This document shows positions 18,247 through 27,472 of a DNA stretch of 64,000 nucleotides, piece after piece. The translations under genes and the position numbers were made by a program. The notes beneath the pieces are model-generated. The model had not been told where the DNA came from and ran no database searches. It saw only the letters and a list, made by a program, of their open reading frames with translations. How positions within the stretch are numbered: the stretch's first letter is position 1; each line of letters starts with the position of its first letter. The DNA comes from Pseudomonas duriflava. GTDB lineage: Bacteria; Pseudomonadota; Gammaproteobacteria; Pseudomonadales; Pseudomonadaceae. The stretch lies in assembly GCF_007830155.1 (NCBI RefSeq), contig NZ_VLKY01000004.1, forward strand, positions 186,001 to 250,000, written 5' to 3'.

Positions 18247-19611
18247 ATGATCGATGAGACCGAGGCTCTTGGCGACCGCCGCCGATTTCTCCTGTATGCC
18301 GGGCAGGGCGCCGTAGCCGCCGGTATGCTCGGCCTTGCTGCCAACAGCGCTTGGGCCCAGACGAGCTCTGTACCAGACCGTGCCGGAGTGGCCGGATCCA
18401 TAGAGGGTACTGGCCAGCCGGCGACACAATTGCCCAAGCCCATTACATTGCCGCACATGCAGGAAGGTAAGACCGACAAGACCGATATGCCGGTACAGCT
18501 GGGCCGTGATCAGCGGGTTGGGATCGCTGTGGTCGGCATCGGACGGCTGTCACTCGAGGAAATCCTGCCGGCGTTTGCCTCTTCCAAGCGATGCAAGGTC
18601 ACGGCGCTGGTGAGTGGCGACCGAAACAAGGCCCTGCGGGTTGCCCAGATGTACAGCGTGCCGGAAAGCGGAATTTACAACTACCAGAACTTCGATCAGA
18701 TCCGCGAGAACCCAGATGTGCATGCCGTCTACATTGTGCTGCCCAACAGCATGCACCATGAGTTCACCGTGCGGGCGGCCAAGGCTGGCAAGCATGTGCT
18801 GTGCGAAAAGCCGATGGCCAATTCGGTGAAGGAATGTCAGGAAATGATTGATGCCTGCGCCCAGGCCAATCGGTTATTGATGGTCGCGTACCGTATCCAG
18901 TACGAGCCGATGAATCATCAGGTGATGCGTTGGACACGTGAAGCCAAGACGTTGGGTACCATCAAGCTGATCGACATGGCCAACTGCCAGAATCAATCGA
19001 AGGAAAATGTCGATCAGTGGCGGCACAAAAAGGCCATGGCAGGTGGCGGCGCCTTGCCGGATATCGGGCTGTATTGCTTGAACACGGCGCGCTTTCTATT
19101 GGGTGAGGAGCCGGTAGAGGTGTTTGCCAGCCTATACAGCACGCCAGGCGATCCGCGCTTCAAGGAAGTCGAGGAAGCCATGCTGTGGCAGATGCGTTTC
19201 CCCAGCGGGGTACGTGTGCAATGCACGACCAGCTATGCCACGTTCAATTCCAAGCGCTATCGGGTGATCGGCGAGCAAGGCTGGGCGGAGATGGACCCGG
19301 CCTTTTCCTATCGCAACCTGCAACTCAAGCGCAGCCGCCTGGGGGAAGACACGTCTGAATTCACCGCGCCGGTCATCGAACAGATCAATGCGCCCGAGAA
19401 AAATCAGTTCGCTCTGGAAATGGATCATTTCGCTGAGTGCGTGGTAACCGGAAAGAAACCGTATACGCCCGGCGAAGAGGGTTTGCAGGATCAGCGGATC
19501 ATGGAGGCCCTGTACGAATCTGCCCGAACCGGGCGGCCTGTCAGGCTGGACGAAATCAAGGAGCAGGATGCCTTTCGGGGAACGCCGCCCAGCCAGGAGG
19601 GTTCGAGCTGA
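18247..19611 (+). CDS. Tat-exported Gfo/Idh/MocA-family oxidoreductase
   Basis: NAD(P)-dependent sugar-type oxidoreductase, 454 residues. The N-terminus has a twin-arginine signal (DRRRFLLYAGQG, then a mildly hydrophobic stretch and NSAWAQ), a proline-rich linker to about residue 90, then the Rossmann core (VGIAVVGIGRLSLEEILPAF) and the catalytic CEKPMA motif. The C-terminal domain carries GGGALPDIGLYCLNTARFLLG, the family active-site helix. The arrangement resembles periplasmic glucose-fructose oxidoreductase, in which bound NADP is exported with the folded enzyme. The substrate cannot be assigned from sequence alone. It stands alone, with CAGGAG-type Shine-Dalgarno near the ATG. Confidence 0.9.
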   Translation: MIDETEALGDRRRFLLYAGQGAVAAGMLGLAANSAWAQTSSVPDRAGVAGSIEGTGQPATQLPKPITLPHMQEGKTDKTDMPVQLGRDQRVGIAVVGIGRLSLEEILPAFASSKRCKVTALVSGDRNKALRVAQMYSVPESGIYNYQNFDQIRENPDVHAVYIVLPNSMHHEFTVRAAKAGKHVLCEKPMANSVKECQEMIDACAQANRLLMVAYRIQYEPMNHQVMRWTREAKTLGTIKLIDMANCQNQSKENVDQWRHKKAMAGGGALPDIGLYCLNTARFLLGEEPVEVFASLYSTPGDPRFKEVEEAMLWQMRFPSGVRVQCTTSYATFNSKRYRVIGEQGWAEMDPAFSYRNLQLKRSRLGEDTSEFTAPVIEQINAPEKNQFALEMDHFAECVVTGKKPYTPGEEGLQDQRIMEALYESARTGRPVRLDEIKEQDAFRGTPPSQEGSS

Positions 19612-19780
19612 ATCGATTCTGAATGGCCAGTATGAGGACTTGAAATCAGCCGGAACAGAGGGCATTTAATAGCCTGTTGCCCAACAAGGGCATCAGCAGC
19701 TAAACAAACAGATTTCGCGAACACCTGTGCAGGTTTACGGCGCCTGGGTTTTCGTTTATTGGCCGTCCTTAGGGGGTCAC

Positions 19781-20515
19781 ATGCAATCCGAAGAGAAACA
19801 ACTGATCGAAGGCCTTTTCACACGTCTCAAAGAGGCTGAAGCTCAAACGGCTCCGCGTGATCAGCAGGCAGATGCGTATATTCAAGAGCGCCTACAGGCT
19901 CAGCCAGCAGCACCGTATTACATGGCACAAGTCATCCTGATCCAGGAGGCCACGCTCAAGCGACTCGACCAGCGGGTTCGTGAGCTGGAGTCACAGGTGG
20001 CGCAGTTGCAGCAGAGCCGTCCGAGCAGCGGTGGGTTCCTGTCCAATCTGTTCGGTGGCGGAAGTTCGCAGCCGCAGCCCGTCAGGCCTTCAGCGTCGAC
20101 AGCTCCTGCCCGGGGAGGCTGGAACGAACCGGGGCCGCGCCAGGCGCCTTCATACGGCCAAGGGTATGGTCAAGGGTTCGGGCAAAACGCAGGCTATGGT
20201 GCTGCGCCGTCACGCTCGGGTGGTTTTCTTGCAGGTGCCATGCAGACAGCTGTTGGAGTTGCGGGCGGTATGCTCCTGGCGGAAACCATTTCCAATATGT
20301 TCCATGACTCGCCCGAGGAGGTGGCTAGCGCAATCCAGGAGGACGCGGCTGCTACGGCTGCAGCAGATACAGGTGCGCAGGATTCAGGTTTTGCTGAGGC
20401 TAGCGACACAGGCACTTATGATGCAGGCTACGATGACAGTGGGTTCCAGCAGGCCGATTACGGTAGCGATGATTCCGGCTTCTTTGATGGCGGGGACGAT
20501 GACCAATTTGTCTAA
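19781..20515 (+). CDS. DUF2076 domain protein with Gly- and Asp-rich tail
   Basis: A 244-residue protein of the DUF2076 family. The N-terminal MQSEEKQLIEGLFTRLKEAE and a Q/A-rich helix with a coiled coil (about residues 60-85) are the family core. A Gly/Gln/Ser-rich linker follows, then a short hydrophobic segment (LAGAMQTAVGVAGGMLLAETI), and a strongly acidic tail with repeated D(S/T)G units. The ATG at 19781 is preferred because AGGGGG precedes it and the family starts there. Function unknown; members are usually described as periplasmic ligand-binding-like, but no signal peptide is seen. Followed by a strong terminator. Confidence 0.88.
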   Translation: MQSEEKQLIEGLFTRLKEAEAQTAPRDQQADAYIQERLQAQPAAPYYMAQVILIQEATLKRLDQRVRELESQVAQLQQSRPSSGGFLSNLFGGGSSQPQPVRPSASTAPARGGWNEPGPRQAPSYGQGYGQGFGQNAGYGAAPSRSGGFLAGAMQTAVGVAGGMLLAETISNMFHDSPEEVASAIQEDAAATAAADTGAQDSGFAEASDTGTYDAGYDDSGFQQADYGSDDSGFFDGGDDDQFV

Positions 20516-20550
20516 AGAAGGCTCTAAGCGTCTCGCTTAAACTGAGCATT

Positions 20551-20588
20551 AAGCGATAAAGGCAGGCTTTTGGCTGCCTTTATCGTTT
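20551..20588 (+). terminator. Terminator-like hairpin after the DUF2076 gene
   Basis: CGATAAAGGCAG pairs perfectly with CTGCCTTTATCG over an eight-base loop, extended by AAG/TTT to about 15 pairs. The T run is only three bases, so strength as an intrinsic terminator is moderate. It lies 35 bases after the stop. Confidence 0.68.
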
Positions 20589-20678
20589 CCAATGGCCTAT
20601 TCTGTTTAAGATTGTATGAAGGGCGAACGGAGTCGCGTTGTAAAAGCCGGTCTCATGGCATCGACCCGTAGGAGCGTT

Positions 20679-21155
20679 GTGAAGAAAATCGCCGTATTCG
20701 TTGACGTACAGAATATCTATTATACGGTTCGCCAAATTCATGGCTGCCACTTTCACTATGCCAATTTCCTTAAGGAAATCATGCAGCGCGGTTCCCTTGC
20801 CCAAGCCACGGCCTATGCCATTGAGCGGGGCGATGCCCGGCAGAAACAATTCCAGCAGATCCTGCGTAATCTGGGATTCAACGTAAAGCTGAAGCCCTAT
20901 ATCCAGCGCAGCGATGGATCAGCCAAAGGCGATTGGGACGTAGGAATCACTATTGATGTGCTGGACGCTGCGCCGCAGGTGGATGAAATCATCCTGGCCT
21001 CCGGGGACGGGGACTTTGATCTTCTCCTTGCCAAAGTTCGCAGTGTTTACGGCACCCATACCCGCGTTTATGGCGCGCCGGGCCTGACAGCCCACGCGTT
21101 GATTCGAGCCGCTGATGATTATGTGCCTATCGAAGAAACGCTGCTCTTGCGTTGA
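20679..21155 (+). CDS. NYN-domain (LabA/DUF88-type) protein
   Basis: PIN-like NYN fold, predicted metal-dependent RNase or RNA-binding protein, about 158 residues. The acidic site residues are in KIAVFVDVQNIYYTVRQ, in GDWDVGITIDVLDAA and in ASGDGDFDLLLAKVRSVYG, so the metal ligands look intact. I chose the GTG at 20679 because it gives the usual start (M)KKIAVFVDVQN and has AGGAG just upstream; an ATG at 20655 is an alternative. The last 37 bases overlap the end of the convergent Lrp-type gene. The substrate is unknown. Confidence 0.85.
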   Translation: MKKIAVFVDVQNIYYTVRQIHGCHFHYANFLKEIMQRGSLAQATAYAIERGDARQKQFQQILRNLGFNVKLKPYIQRSDGSAKGDWDVGITIDVLDAAPQVDEIILASGDGDFDLLLAKVRSVYGTHTRVYGAPGLTAHALIRAADDYVPIEETLLLR

Positions 21156-21607
21156 ACGGACCGTTCAGGCGATTGCAAGGAGGCCGGTATGGTGCGTTCG
21201 AACGGTGTGGAAAGGATCATCGAGGTCTTGCTCATGCCGTACTGCATCAGCCGGTCGATCAAGGCTTCGAGTTCCAGCATGTCGGCCACCGCTGCTTTAA
21301 GCATGACACACGCTTCGCCAGTAACCCGGTAGCAGGCAGTCAATTGCGGAATGGTGGCCAGTTCCGCAAGTAGCCGTTCATTACTGGTGCGATGTAACGT
21401 CAGGGCGATCAGGCACTCGATAGGTTGCCCTAACGCTTTCAGGTTAACGGCGGCGTGATAACCCGTAATGATGCCACTGGCTTCGAGTTTAGCGACGCGC
21501 TCGGCAACAGCAGGGGGCGAAAGGTTGACGCGACGGGCCAGTTCGGCAAACGAGGCGCGACCGTTTTCCAGCAAGGCGCTGACGATTTGACGATCATAAT
21601 AGTCCAT
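21119..21607 (-). CDS. Lrp/AsnC-family transcriptional regulator
   Basis: A 162-residue feast/famine regulator. The N-terminal winged helix is clear (LDYYDRQIVSALLENGRASFAELARRVNLSPPAVAERV pattern, in its normal place), followed by the RAM/ACT-like effector domain with CYRVTGEACVMLKAAV. It is divergent from an EamA-type exporter 157 bases away, a common pairing in which the Lrp-like protein controls the exporter in response to an amino acid. The C-terminal tail after STPFERT is serine-rich and overlaps the NYN gene end. Confidence 0.92.
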   Translation of the reverse strand: MDYYDRQIVSALLENGRASFAELARRVNLSPPAVAERVAKLEASGIITGYHAAVNLKALGQPIECLIALTLHRTSNERLLAELATIPQLTACYRVTGEACVMLKAAVADMLELEALIDRLMQYGMSKTSMILSTPFERTIPASLQSPERSVQRKSSVSSIGT

Positions 21608-21764
21608 TTAGAGCCTCCTAAAGAGAAGGGCGCTTTCGAAACGAAGGCATAGCGTGTTTATTTTGATGGATTCGAAAGCATAGCCTGCAAAGTAGATCTG
21701 GGTCGGCATTAACTATGTGTAATCGCCTTCATAAAATACAGCTTTAACCTGTCGAGTCCTGATC

Positions 21765-22679
21765 ATGCTCTCCGAGTCACGTCGCTCCTTGTTCTTGCTC
21801 GTCTGCGCCTTTTTCGCCTTGTATGTTATCTGGGGATCGACTTATCTGGTCATTCGTATCGGGGTGGAGTCATGGCCGCCCATGTTGATGGCAGGGCTAC
21901 GCTTCATAATCGCCGGTATCCTGATGTTTGTCTGGCAGATCGCCCGGGGAGCGCCGTTACCTACCGGGCGAGAGTGGCTGGCAGGCGGTGCGGTCGGCTT
22001 TTTGTTGCTCAGCTGTGGAAATGGCGGTGTGACGCTGGCGGAACATTGGGGCGTAGCATCCGGCGTGGCGGCGTTGGCCATCGCGACCGTACCCCTGTTT
22101 ACCTTGTGCTTTGGTTTGTTCTGGGGACACCCTGCGTCTCGGCTGGAGTGGGCCGGAATCGGATTAGGACTGGTGGGGATTTTGTTGCTTAACCTGGGCG
22201 ATAACATGCGGACCAGCCCTGCGGGTGCGTTGCTCATTCTTTTCGCCGCGGCTAGTTGGGCCTTCGGCTCGGTTTGGAGCCGACGTCTGCCGCTGCCGGC
22301 CGGGCCGATGGCTAGTGCCGTGGAAATGATCGTTGGAGGATGTATCTTGTTGCTGGGTAGCCGTCTGAGTGGTGAGCCGCTTAGTCTGCCCGCTTCATCG
22401 AGCGGCTGGCTGGTCTTGGCATATCTGGTCTTACTTGGATCCATCGTGGCATTTAGTGCCTATATGTACTTGCTCAAGCATGTCCGCCCTGCTGCGGCTA
22501 CCAGCTATGCCTATGTCAATCCGGTTGTGGCCGTGCTGCTGGGTATCCTGTTTGCTGGCGAGACAATTGGTCAGGAGGAGTGGCTGGCTATGCTGGTTAT
22601 CGTGGCCGCCGTGTTGCTGGTCAACCTGCCACAATGGGGCTTTGGCAAAAGTAAGGTTGCTGTCGCAGAGCAGGCCTGA
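21765..22679 (+). CDS. EamA/DMT-family exporter (YedA-like)
   Basis: Ten-segment inner-membrane transporter of the drug/metabolite superfamily, 304 residues, with two EamA repeats. Signatures are YVIWGSTYLVIRIGVESWPP in the first repeat, and WAFGSVWSRRLPLPAG and YAYVNPVVAVLLGILFAGE in the second. The closest described type is YedA. It is divergent from the Lrp-like regulator, which suggests metabolite or amino-acid efflux under its control. The substrate is unknown. Confidence 0.92.
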   Translation: MLSESRRSLFLLVCAFFALYVIWGSTYLVIRIGVESWPPMLMAGLRFIIAGILMFVWQIARGAPLPTGREWLAGGAVGFLLLSCGNGGVTLAEHWGVASGVAALAIATVPLFTLCFGLFWGHPASRLEWAGIGLGLVGILLLNLGDNMRTSPAGALLILFAAASWAFGSVWSRRLPLPAGPMASAVEMIVGGCILLLGSRLSGEPLSLPASSSGWLVLAYLVLLGSIVAFSAYMYLLKHVRPAAATSYAYVNPVVAVLLGILFAGETIGQEEWLAMLVIVAAVLLVNLPQWGFGKSKVAVAEQA

Positions 22680-22782
22680 CGAGCCAGCCACGACGGGCGG
22701 CGGCGCTGGTTAGAGCGGAATACTCGACGCGTCTCACTGCGCCCCCTAGAATTCCGCACTTTTACTCTAGCGGTTGATTGTC

Positions 22783-24099
22783 ATGACGTTTGCCGAGCTC
22801 GGCCTGATCGAACCTTTATTGCGTGCGCTCGAGGCGCTGGAGCATTCCATCCCGACGCCGATTCAGGCGCAGGCGATTCCTGCCGTGCTTAAGGGGCGCG
22901 ACCTGCTGGCGGCCGCGCAAACCGGCACCGGTAAAACGGCCGGTTTCGCATTGCCACTGTTGCAGCGTCTGGCTCAGGAGGGGCCGGCGGTAGGGGCCAA
23001 TCGTATCCGCGCGCTAATCCTTGTTCCGACGCGTGAACTGGCGGAGCAGGTGCATACGAGCGTACAAGATTATGCCCAGCACCTGCCGCTGCGTACGGCA
23101 GTGGTATATGGCGGCGTCAGCATCAATCCGCAAATGATGAAATTGCGTAAGGGCGTAGACGTGCTGGTGGCCACGCCTGGGCGGCTGCTGGATCTGTTCA
23201 ATCAGAACGCGGTGCGTTTTGATCAGGTACAGGCTCTGGTGCTGGACGAGGCTGACCGGATGCTTGACCTGGGCTTTGCCCGTGAGCTGAGCGATCTGTT
23301 CATCATGCTGCCGCAGCGCCGGCAGACCCTGCTGTTTTCCGCCACCTTTTCCGAGGCCATTCGCCAGCTGGCCAAGCCGCTATTGCGCGAGCCGCTGACC
23401 ATCGACATCAGTCCTCGCAACACGACCACCCGTAGCGTGAAGCAATGGCTTATTCCAGTTGATAAGAAACGCAAGACCGAGCTGCTCTGTTATCTGTTAG
23501 CGGAAAAGCGCTGGTCGCAGGTGCTGGTGTTTGCGAAGACCCGCAAGGGTGTCGATCAGCTGGTGGAAACCCTTGAGCAGCAAGGCATTCGTGCTGATTC
23601 GATTCATGGCGACAAGCCTCAGCCGGCCCGCTTGCGGGCATTGGAGCGATTCAAGGCGGGCGAGGTGGATATTTTGGTGGCGACCGATGTGGCAGCGCGA
23701 GGCCTGGATATCCAGGATCTGCCTATCGTGGTCAACCTGGATCTGCCGATTGTGGCGGAAGATTATGTACATCGAATCGGCCGTACCGGGCGGGCGGGTG
23801 CTACCGGCTCGGCTATTTCATTGGTCGCAGCCGATGAGGTTAATTATCTGGCGGCAATCGAAACCTTGATTGGCCAGACAATTTCCCGCCGTGACGAGCC
23901 GGATTTCATTCCAGAGCATCGTGTTCCTCAAACAGGGCCAGGCGGCATCGTGCTGAAAAAGCCAAAGAAGCCCAAAAAGCCCAAAGTGAACACGGTAGGC
24001 GATGCAAAGCGTGACAAGCCTCTAGGCCGCTGGGTCGAAAATGATAAGCCGGCCGTCAAAGCAATTCGCCGAGCACCGGGATTCGGCAAGAAAAAGTAA
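22783..24099 (+). CDS. rhlE: DEAD-box ATP-dependent RNA helicase (RhlE type)
   Basis: RNA helicase of 438 residues. Motifs in order are the Q motif (MTFAELGL...PTPIQAQAIP), Walker A AAQTGTGKTAGFALP, PTRELAEQ, TPGRLLDL, DEAD in VLDEADRMLDLGF, SAT in FSATFSEAI, and the second RecA domain with VATDVAARGLDI and HRIGRTGRAG. The C-terminal tail is Lys/Pro-rich (repeats of KKPKKPK), as in RhlE proteins, and likely binds RNA. The ATG at 22783 is used rather than the TTG three codons earlier. RhlE is the nearest of the named subgroups; RhlB or SrmB is less likely. Confidence 0.92.
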   Translation: MTFAELGLIEPLLRALEALEHSIPTPIQAQAIPAVLKGRDLLAAAQTGTGKTAGFALPLLQRLAQEGPAVGANRIRALILVPTRELAEQVHTSVQDYAQHLPLRTAVVYGGVSINPQMMKLRKGVDVLVATPGRLLDLFNQNAVRFDQVQALVLDEADRMLDLGFARELSDLFIMLPQRRQTLLFSATFSEAIRQLAKPLLREPLTIDISPRNTTTRSVKQWLIPVDKKRKTELLCYLLAEKRWSQVLVFAKTRKGVDQLVETLEQQGIRADSIHGDKPQPARLRALERFKAGEVDILVATDVAARGLDIQDLPIVVNLDLPIVAEDYVHRIGRTGRAGATGSAISLVAADEVNYLAAIETLIGQTISRRDEPDFIPEHRVPQTGPGGIVLKKPKKPKKPKVNTVGDAKRDKPLGRWVENDKPAVKAIRRAPGFGKKK

Positions 24100-24108
24100 A
24101 CAAGGTAT

Positions 24109-24136
24109 GGCCCGCTTCCTGATGCAGGGGCGGGCC
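24109..24136. terminator. Hairpin between convergent rhlE and hemerythrin genes
   Basis: GGCCCGC at 24109 pairs with GCGGGCC at 24130 around a 14-base loop. No T run follows on either strand. It lies in the 43-base gap between convergent genes, so it could act on both transcripts. Confidence 0.4.
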
Positions 24137-24142
24137 GTCGGA

Positions 24143-24616
24143 TCAAGCCGCTTTGCGTGCTGCGGTCAATTCCTGCTTGAGCGACTTCTTGCGCTCCTGC
24201 ATTTGTGTACCTAGGGTATCCAGCTGAGACCCGAGTAATGCTTGGGCATCTTTGAACATTTCTTCCTCTTCTTCCTCGATGTGATGTTCGAGAAGCTCTT
24301 TCACCACTTTTACCCGACCTGAAAATTCGAGGCTGTCCGGAGCTGTTGCCTTGATATGCGGCAATACCAAAGAGTCGACAGCGCGATGCTCCTCGATAGC
24401 TTCGTAGTACATCTTGGCTTCCTCTTTCTTGCCCGCTGATTTGAATGCGGGATAGAGGATTTCCTCTTCGATGTGCGTGTGCAGGGTCAGTTCGGTCTCT
24501 AGTTTCTGAACCAGTTCCTGGCGCTTTTTAACGGCGCGTTCGCTGGTATTGGTGAGCTGTTCGAGGATATCGAGGATGACTTTATGATCGTTCTTTAACA
24601 GTTCGATGGCGTTCAT
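24143..24616 (-). CDS. Hemerythrin HHE-domain protein
   Basis: A four-helix di-iron domain protein of 157 residues. Metal ligands are visible in LLKNDHKVILDILEQL, LTLHTHIEEEILYPAF, EEHRAVDSL and LLEHHIEEEEEEMF. Such proteins bind O2 or NO, or sense iron and oxidative stress. The C-terminal helix is Lys/Arg/Ala-rich. It stands alone and converges on rhlE. The family is certain; the ligand and role are not. Confidence 0.92.
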   Translation of the reverse strand: MNAIELLKNDHKVILDILEQLTNTSERAVKKRQELVQKLETELTLHTHIEEEILYPAFKSAGKKEEAKMYYEAIEEHRAVDSLVLPHIKATAPDSLEFSGRVKVVKELLEHHIEEEEEEMFKDAQALLGSQLDTLGTQMQERKKSLKQELTAARKAA

Positions 24617-24776
24617 GGTCAGGCTCTCTTATCGGGTGGCTATCACGGTAAGCCTCGTAGCGGGCTCTATAAGAGCTGACCATGGCGGCACTCGGGCGGT
24701 TCGTCGCATCCGATCGGAGGAGTGTGACGAAATGCTCAACTGCCGCTCTTTTCAAGCCATGTTCTTTTTAACTTAT

Positions 24777-26024
24777 TCAGCGACGTACCAGCCAGGCGGC
24801 GGCTCCCTGGCCTGCGATACGTCCTGTCGCAAAGCATGCCGTCAGCAAATAGCCTCCTGTTGGCGCTTCCCAGTCCAGCATTTCGCCAGCACAAAAAACG
24901 CCGGGTAGTGCATTCAGCATTAACTGCTTGTCGAGCGCCTCGAACGGGATGCCGCCTGCCGTACTGATGGCTTCGGCCAAGGGGCGAGGGCGAGCGACTG
25001 TCAGGGCGAGCGCCTTGATCGTTTGAGCAAGGCGGCTCATATCCTGAAAAGCATCTGCCGGTGCCAACTCGCGCAGCAGAGCCGAGCGCGCACCTTCCAG
25101 GCCAGCTTGGGTACGCAGGTGATTGGCCATGGATTTGCCGCCCCGCGGTTTGTTTAGGGCTTTAGTCAGTGCATGCAGGTCTTTGGTGGGAGCCAGGTCC
25201 AGGTGGATCGTAGCGGAACCGTCGCACAGCAACCTTGTGCGGATGTCTGCTGACAAGGCATAGATCAGACTGCCTTCGATACCGGTCTCGGTCAGGACAA
25301 ATTCGCCTTGGCGGCTCGTGCCGTCAGGGAGAGTGATGGAGACAGGTTTTATAGGCGCACCGGAAAACCGGGTACGCAAGTGCTCACTCCAGGCCGCTAC
25401 TTCAAAGCCGCAATTGGCAGGTTGAAGCGGGGCGAGGGTGATTCCGCGTGCGTTGAGCAGTGCAGTCCAGGAACCGTCCGAACCCAGGCGAGGCCAACTG
25501 GCACCGCCTAAAGCCAGGATGCAGGCTTCGGCCTGGACAGTGAACTCTCCGGTGGGCGTCTGGAAGCGCAGGGCGCCTTCAGCCGACCAGCCGAGCCACC
25601 GATGACGGGTATGCAGGCGTACACCGGATTCACGCAGCCGATGCAGCCAGGCCCGCAGGAGCGGGGCGGCCTTCATGTCGGTTGGAAAAACGCGGCCCGA
25701 GGTGCCGACAAACGTCTCGATGCCCAGGCCATGAATCCACTCGCGCAAGGCTTCGCTGTCAAATCGGTCCAGTATGGGCGTTAAGTCTGCTTCCCGCTCG
25801 CGATAGCGTGCACGAAAGTCCGGCTGTGGCTCTGAGTGCGTGATGTTCATGCCACCAACCCCCGCCAGCAGGAATTTGCGACCTACCGAGGGCATGGCGT
25901 CGTAGACATCTACCGCTATGCCGGCATTGGCCAGGACTTCAGCCGCCATAAGGCCAGCAGGGCCGCCACCAATGACTACAACGGAACGGGAGAGAGATGC
26001 GCTAGGGTGAGACATGACAGCCAT
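24777..26024 (-). CDS. HI0933/BaiN-like FAD-dependent oxidoreductase
   Basis: NAD(P)/FAD flavoprotein of the HI0933 family (the larger TIGR03862-like subgroup), 415 residues. The dinucleotide motif is VVVIGGGPAGLMAAEVLA, followed by GVGGMNITHSEP, which is characteristic of the family, and the C-terminal PGVFCAGEMLDWEAPTGGYLL closes around FAD. It starts at 26024, with a second ATG at 26015 equally possible. Its reaction is unknown. It is divergent from the following DAO-type gene, 52 bases away, so they may share a control region. Confidence 0.88.
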   Translation of the reverse strand: MAVMSHPSASLSRSVVVIGGGPAGLMAAEVLANAGIAVDVYDAMPSVGRKFLLAGVGGMNITHSEPQPDFRARYREREADLTPILDRFDSEALREWIHGLGIETFVGTSGRVFPTDMKAAPLLRAWLHRLRESGVRLHTRHRWLGWSAEGALRFQTPTGEFTVQAEACILALGGASWPRLGSDGSWTALLNARGITLAPLQPANCGFEVAAWSEHLRTRFSGAPIKPVSITLPDGTSRQGEFVLTETGIEGSLIYALSADIRTRLLCDGSATIHLDLAPTKDLHALTKALNKPRGGKSMANHLRTQAGLEGARSALLRELAPADAFQDMSRLAQTIKALALTVARPRPLAEAISTAGGIPFEALDKQLMLNALPGVFCAGEMLDWEAPTGGYLLTACFATGRIAGQGAAAWLVRR

Positions 26025-26076
26025 CGCCAGAAGAAAAGCGGCCTAGTTTACCGCGAAGCGAGAGGAGAATTGCGCC

Positions 26077-27468
26077 ATGATCCGCTTCAATAGCGGTATG
26101 GCTTTTGCGTCGTTCAACTCTTTCTGTAACGGAGCGGTAGGCATGGGACCTCAAGTAGACCCGGTAGAAACGGACACGAAACATCCTGAGCAGACCTCTG
26201 TGGTTATTATCGGAGGCGGAATCGCCGGTACCAGCGCCGCGCTCTGGCTGGCTCGACAGGGAATTCCAACGATATTGTGCGAAAAGGGCCATATTGCTGG
26301 CGAGCAAAGCAGCCGTAACTGGGGATGGGTTCGCAAGCTGTACCGCGACCCCCGTGAGATCCCGCTGGCAGTAGAAGCGCTGCGCCTGTGGGAAGGCTTG
26401 AATGAAATTGTCGAAGCCGAAACAGGATTTCGTCGCTCCGGCATTTTGTTTTCCGCCGAGTCGGAAGCGGAAGCCTTGGACTATGAACGCTGGATAGCTC
26501 TGGCGCGACCCCAGAATGTTGACGTGTATATGGTGGCCGGGCGTGAACTGGACGCGCTGCTGCCCAGCGGTCAAACGGCGTGGAAAAGTGGTATTTATTG
26601 CCCTACCGATGGGCGCGCCGAGCCCCAGAAAGCGGCACCGGCTATTGCACGGGCAGCCCAGCGAGCAGGTGCAATTATTCTGACTGGCTGCGCCGTACGC
26701 GGCCTGGAGCGATCGGCCGGACGGATCAGCGCCGTCGTGACGGAACGAGGCCGTATTGCTTGTGAGGCGGTTGTTCTGGCGGGCGGAGCCTGGTCGAGCC
26801 GCTTCTTGAAAGACCTGGGCGTGCGTCTGCCACAGTTGAAAGTACGTAACAGTGTGCTGCGAACCGCTCCGCTCGAAGGAGGGCCTGACTGCACGTTATG
26901 GACGCAGCAGGCCGCCTTTCGCAAGCGTTTGGACGGGGGCTATACCATCGCCAACGGCAGCGTGAACATCGCCTCGCTGGTCCCGGACAGCTTTCGTTTC
27001 TTTATGGATTTTCTGCCTACACTCAAGACGGAGTGGTCCAGCCTGCGGTTGCGTCTGGATGAGCGCTTCCGGCAGGAATGGGAAGAAGGCAAAACGGTGC
27101 CGCTTGATCAGGTATCGCCCTACGAGCGTATGCGGGTGCTTGATCCGGAGCCGGATCTAAAACAGAGCCAAGCGGCCTTGAATGAGCTGATTCGGCAGTT
27201 TCCCGTCTTTTCCCAGGCCCATATCGTTCAGCATTGGGCGGGGCTTATCGATGTGACCCCTGATGCGGTGCCAGTGATTTCGCCAATCGATAGCGTACCG
27301 GGATTGATTGTGGCGACAGGATTGTCGGGCCATGGGTTTGGGGTTGGGCCGGCGGTGGGGCAGTTGGCGGCTGATTTGGTTACCGGCGCACCGCCCATTG
27401 TTGACCCTTACGCGTTTCGCTTTTCGCGCTTTACGGATGGATCCAAGCCTAGACCTATGAAGCTGTAA
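26077..27468 (+). CDS. DAO-family FAD-dependent amine/amino-acid oxidoreductase
   Basis: A 463-residue flavoprotein with the FAD motif VVIIGGGIAGTSAALWLARQG and then EQSSRNWGWVRKLYRDPREI. This resembles the family of D-amino-acid and amine oxidoreductases. C-terminal QHWAGLIDVTPDAVPVI and GLSGHGFGVGPAVGQLAADLV complete the DAO fold. GAGAGGAGAA precedes the first ATG at 26077; a later ATG at 26143 would remove a 22-residue non-homologous leader. No transport or aminotransferase gene is adjacent, so the substrate is open. Confidence 0.86.
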   Translation: MIRFNSGMAFASFNSFCNGAVGMGPQVDPVETDTKHPEQTSVVIIGGGIAGTSAALWLARQGIPTILCEKGHIAGEQSSRNWGWVRKLYRDPREIPLAVEALRLWEGLNEIVEAETGFRRSGILFSAESEAEALDYERWIALARPQNVDVYMVAGRELDALLPSGQTAWKSGIYCPTDGRAEPQKAAPAIARAAQRAGAIILTGCAVRGLERSAGRISAVVTERGRIACEAVVLAGGAWSSRFLKDLGVRLPQLKVRNSVLRTAPLEGGPDCTLWTQQAAFRKRLDGGYTIANGSVNIASLVPDSFRFFMDFLPTLKTEWSSLRLRLDERFRQEWEEGKTVPLDQVSPYERMRVLDPEPDLKQSQAALNELIRQFPVFSQAHIVQHWAGLIDVTPDAVPVISPIDSVPGLIVATGLSGHGFGVGPAVGQLAADLVTGAPPIVDPYAFRFSRFTDGSKPRPMKL

Positions 27469-27472
27469 CAGA

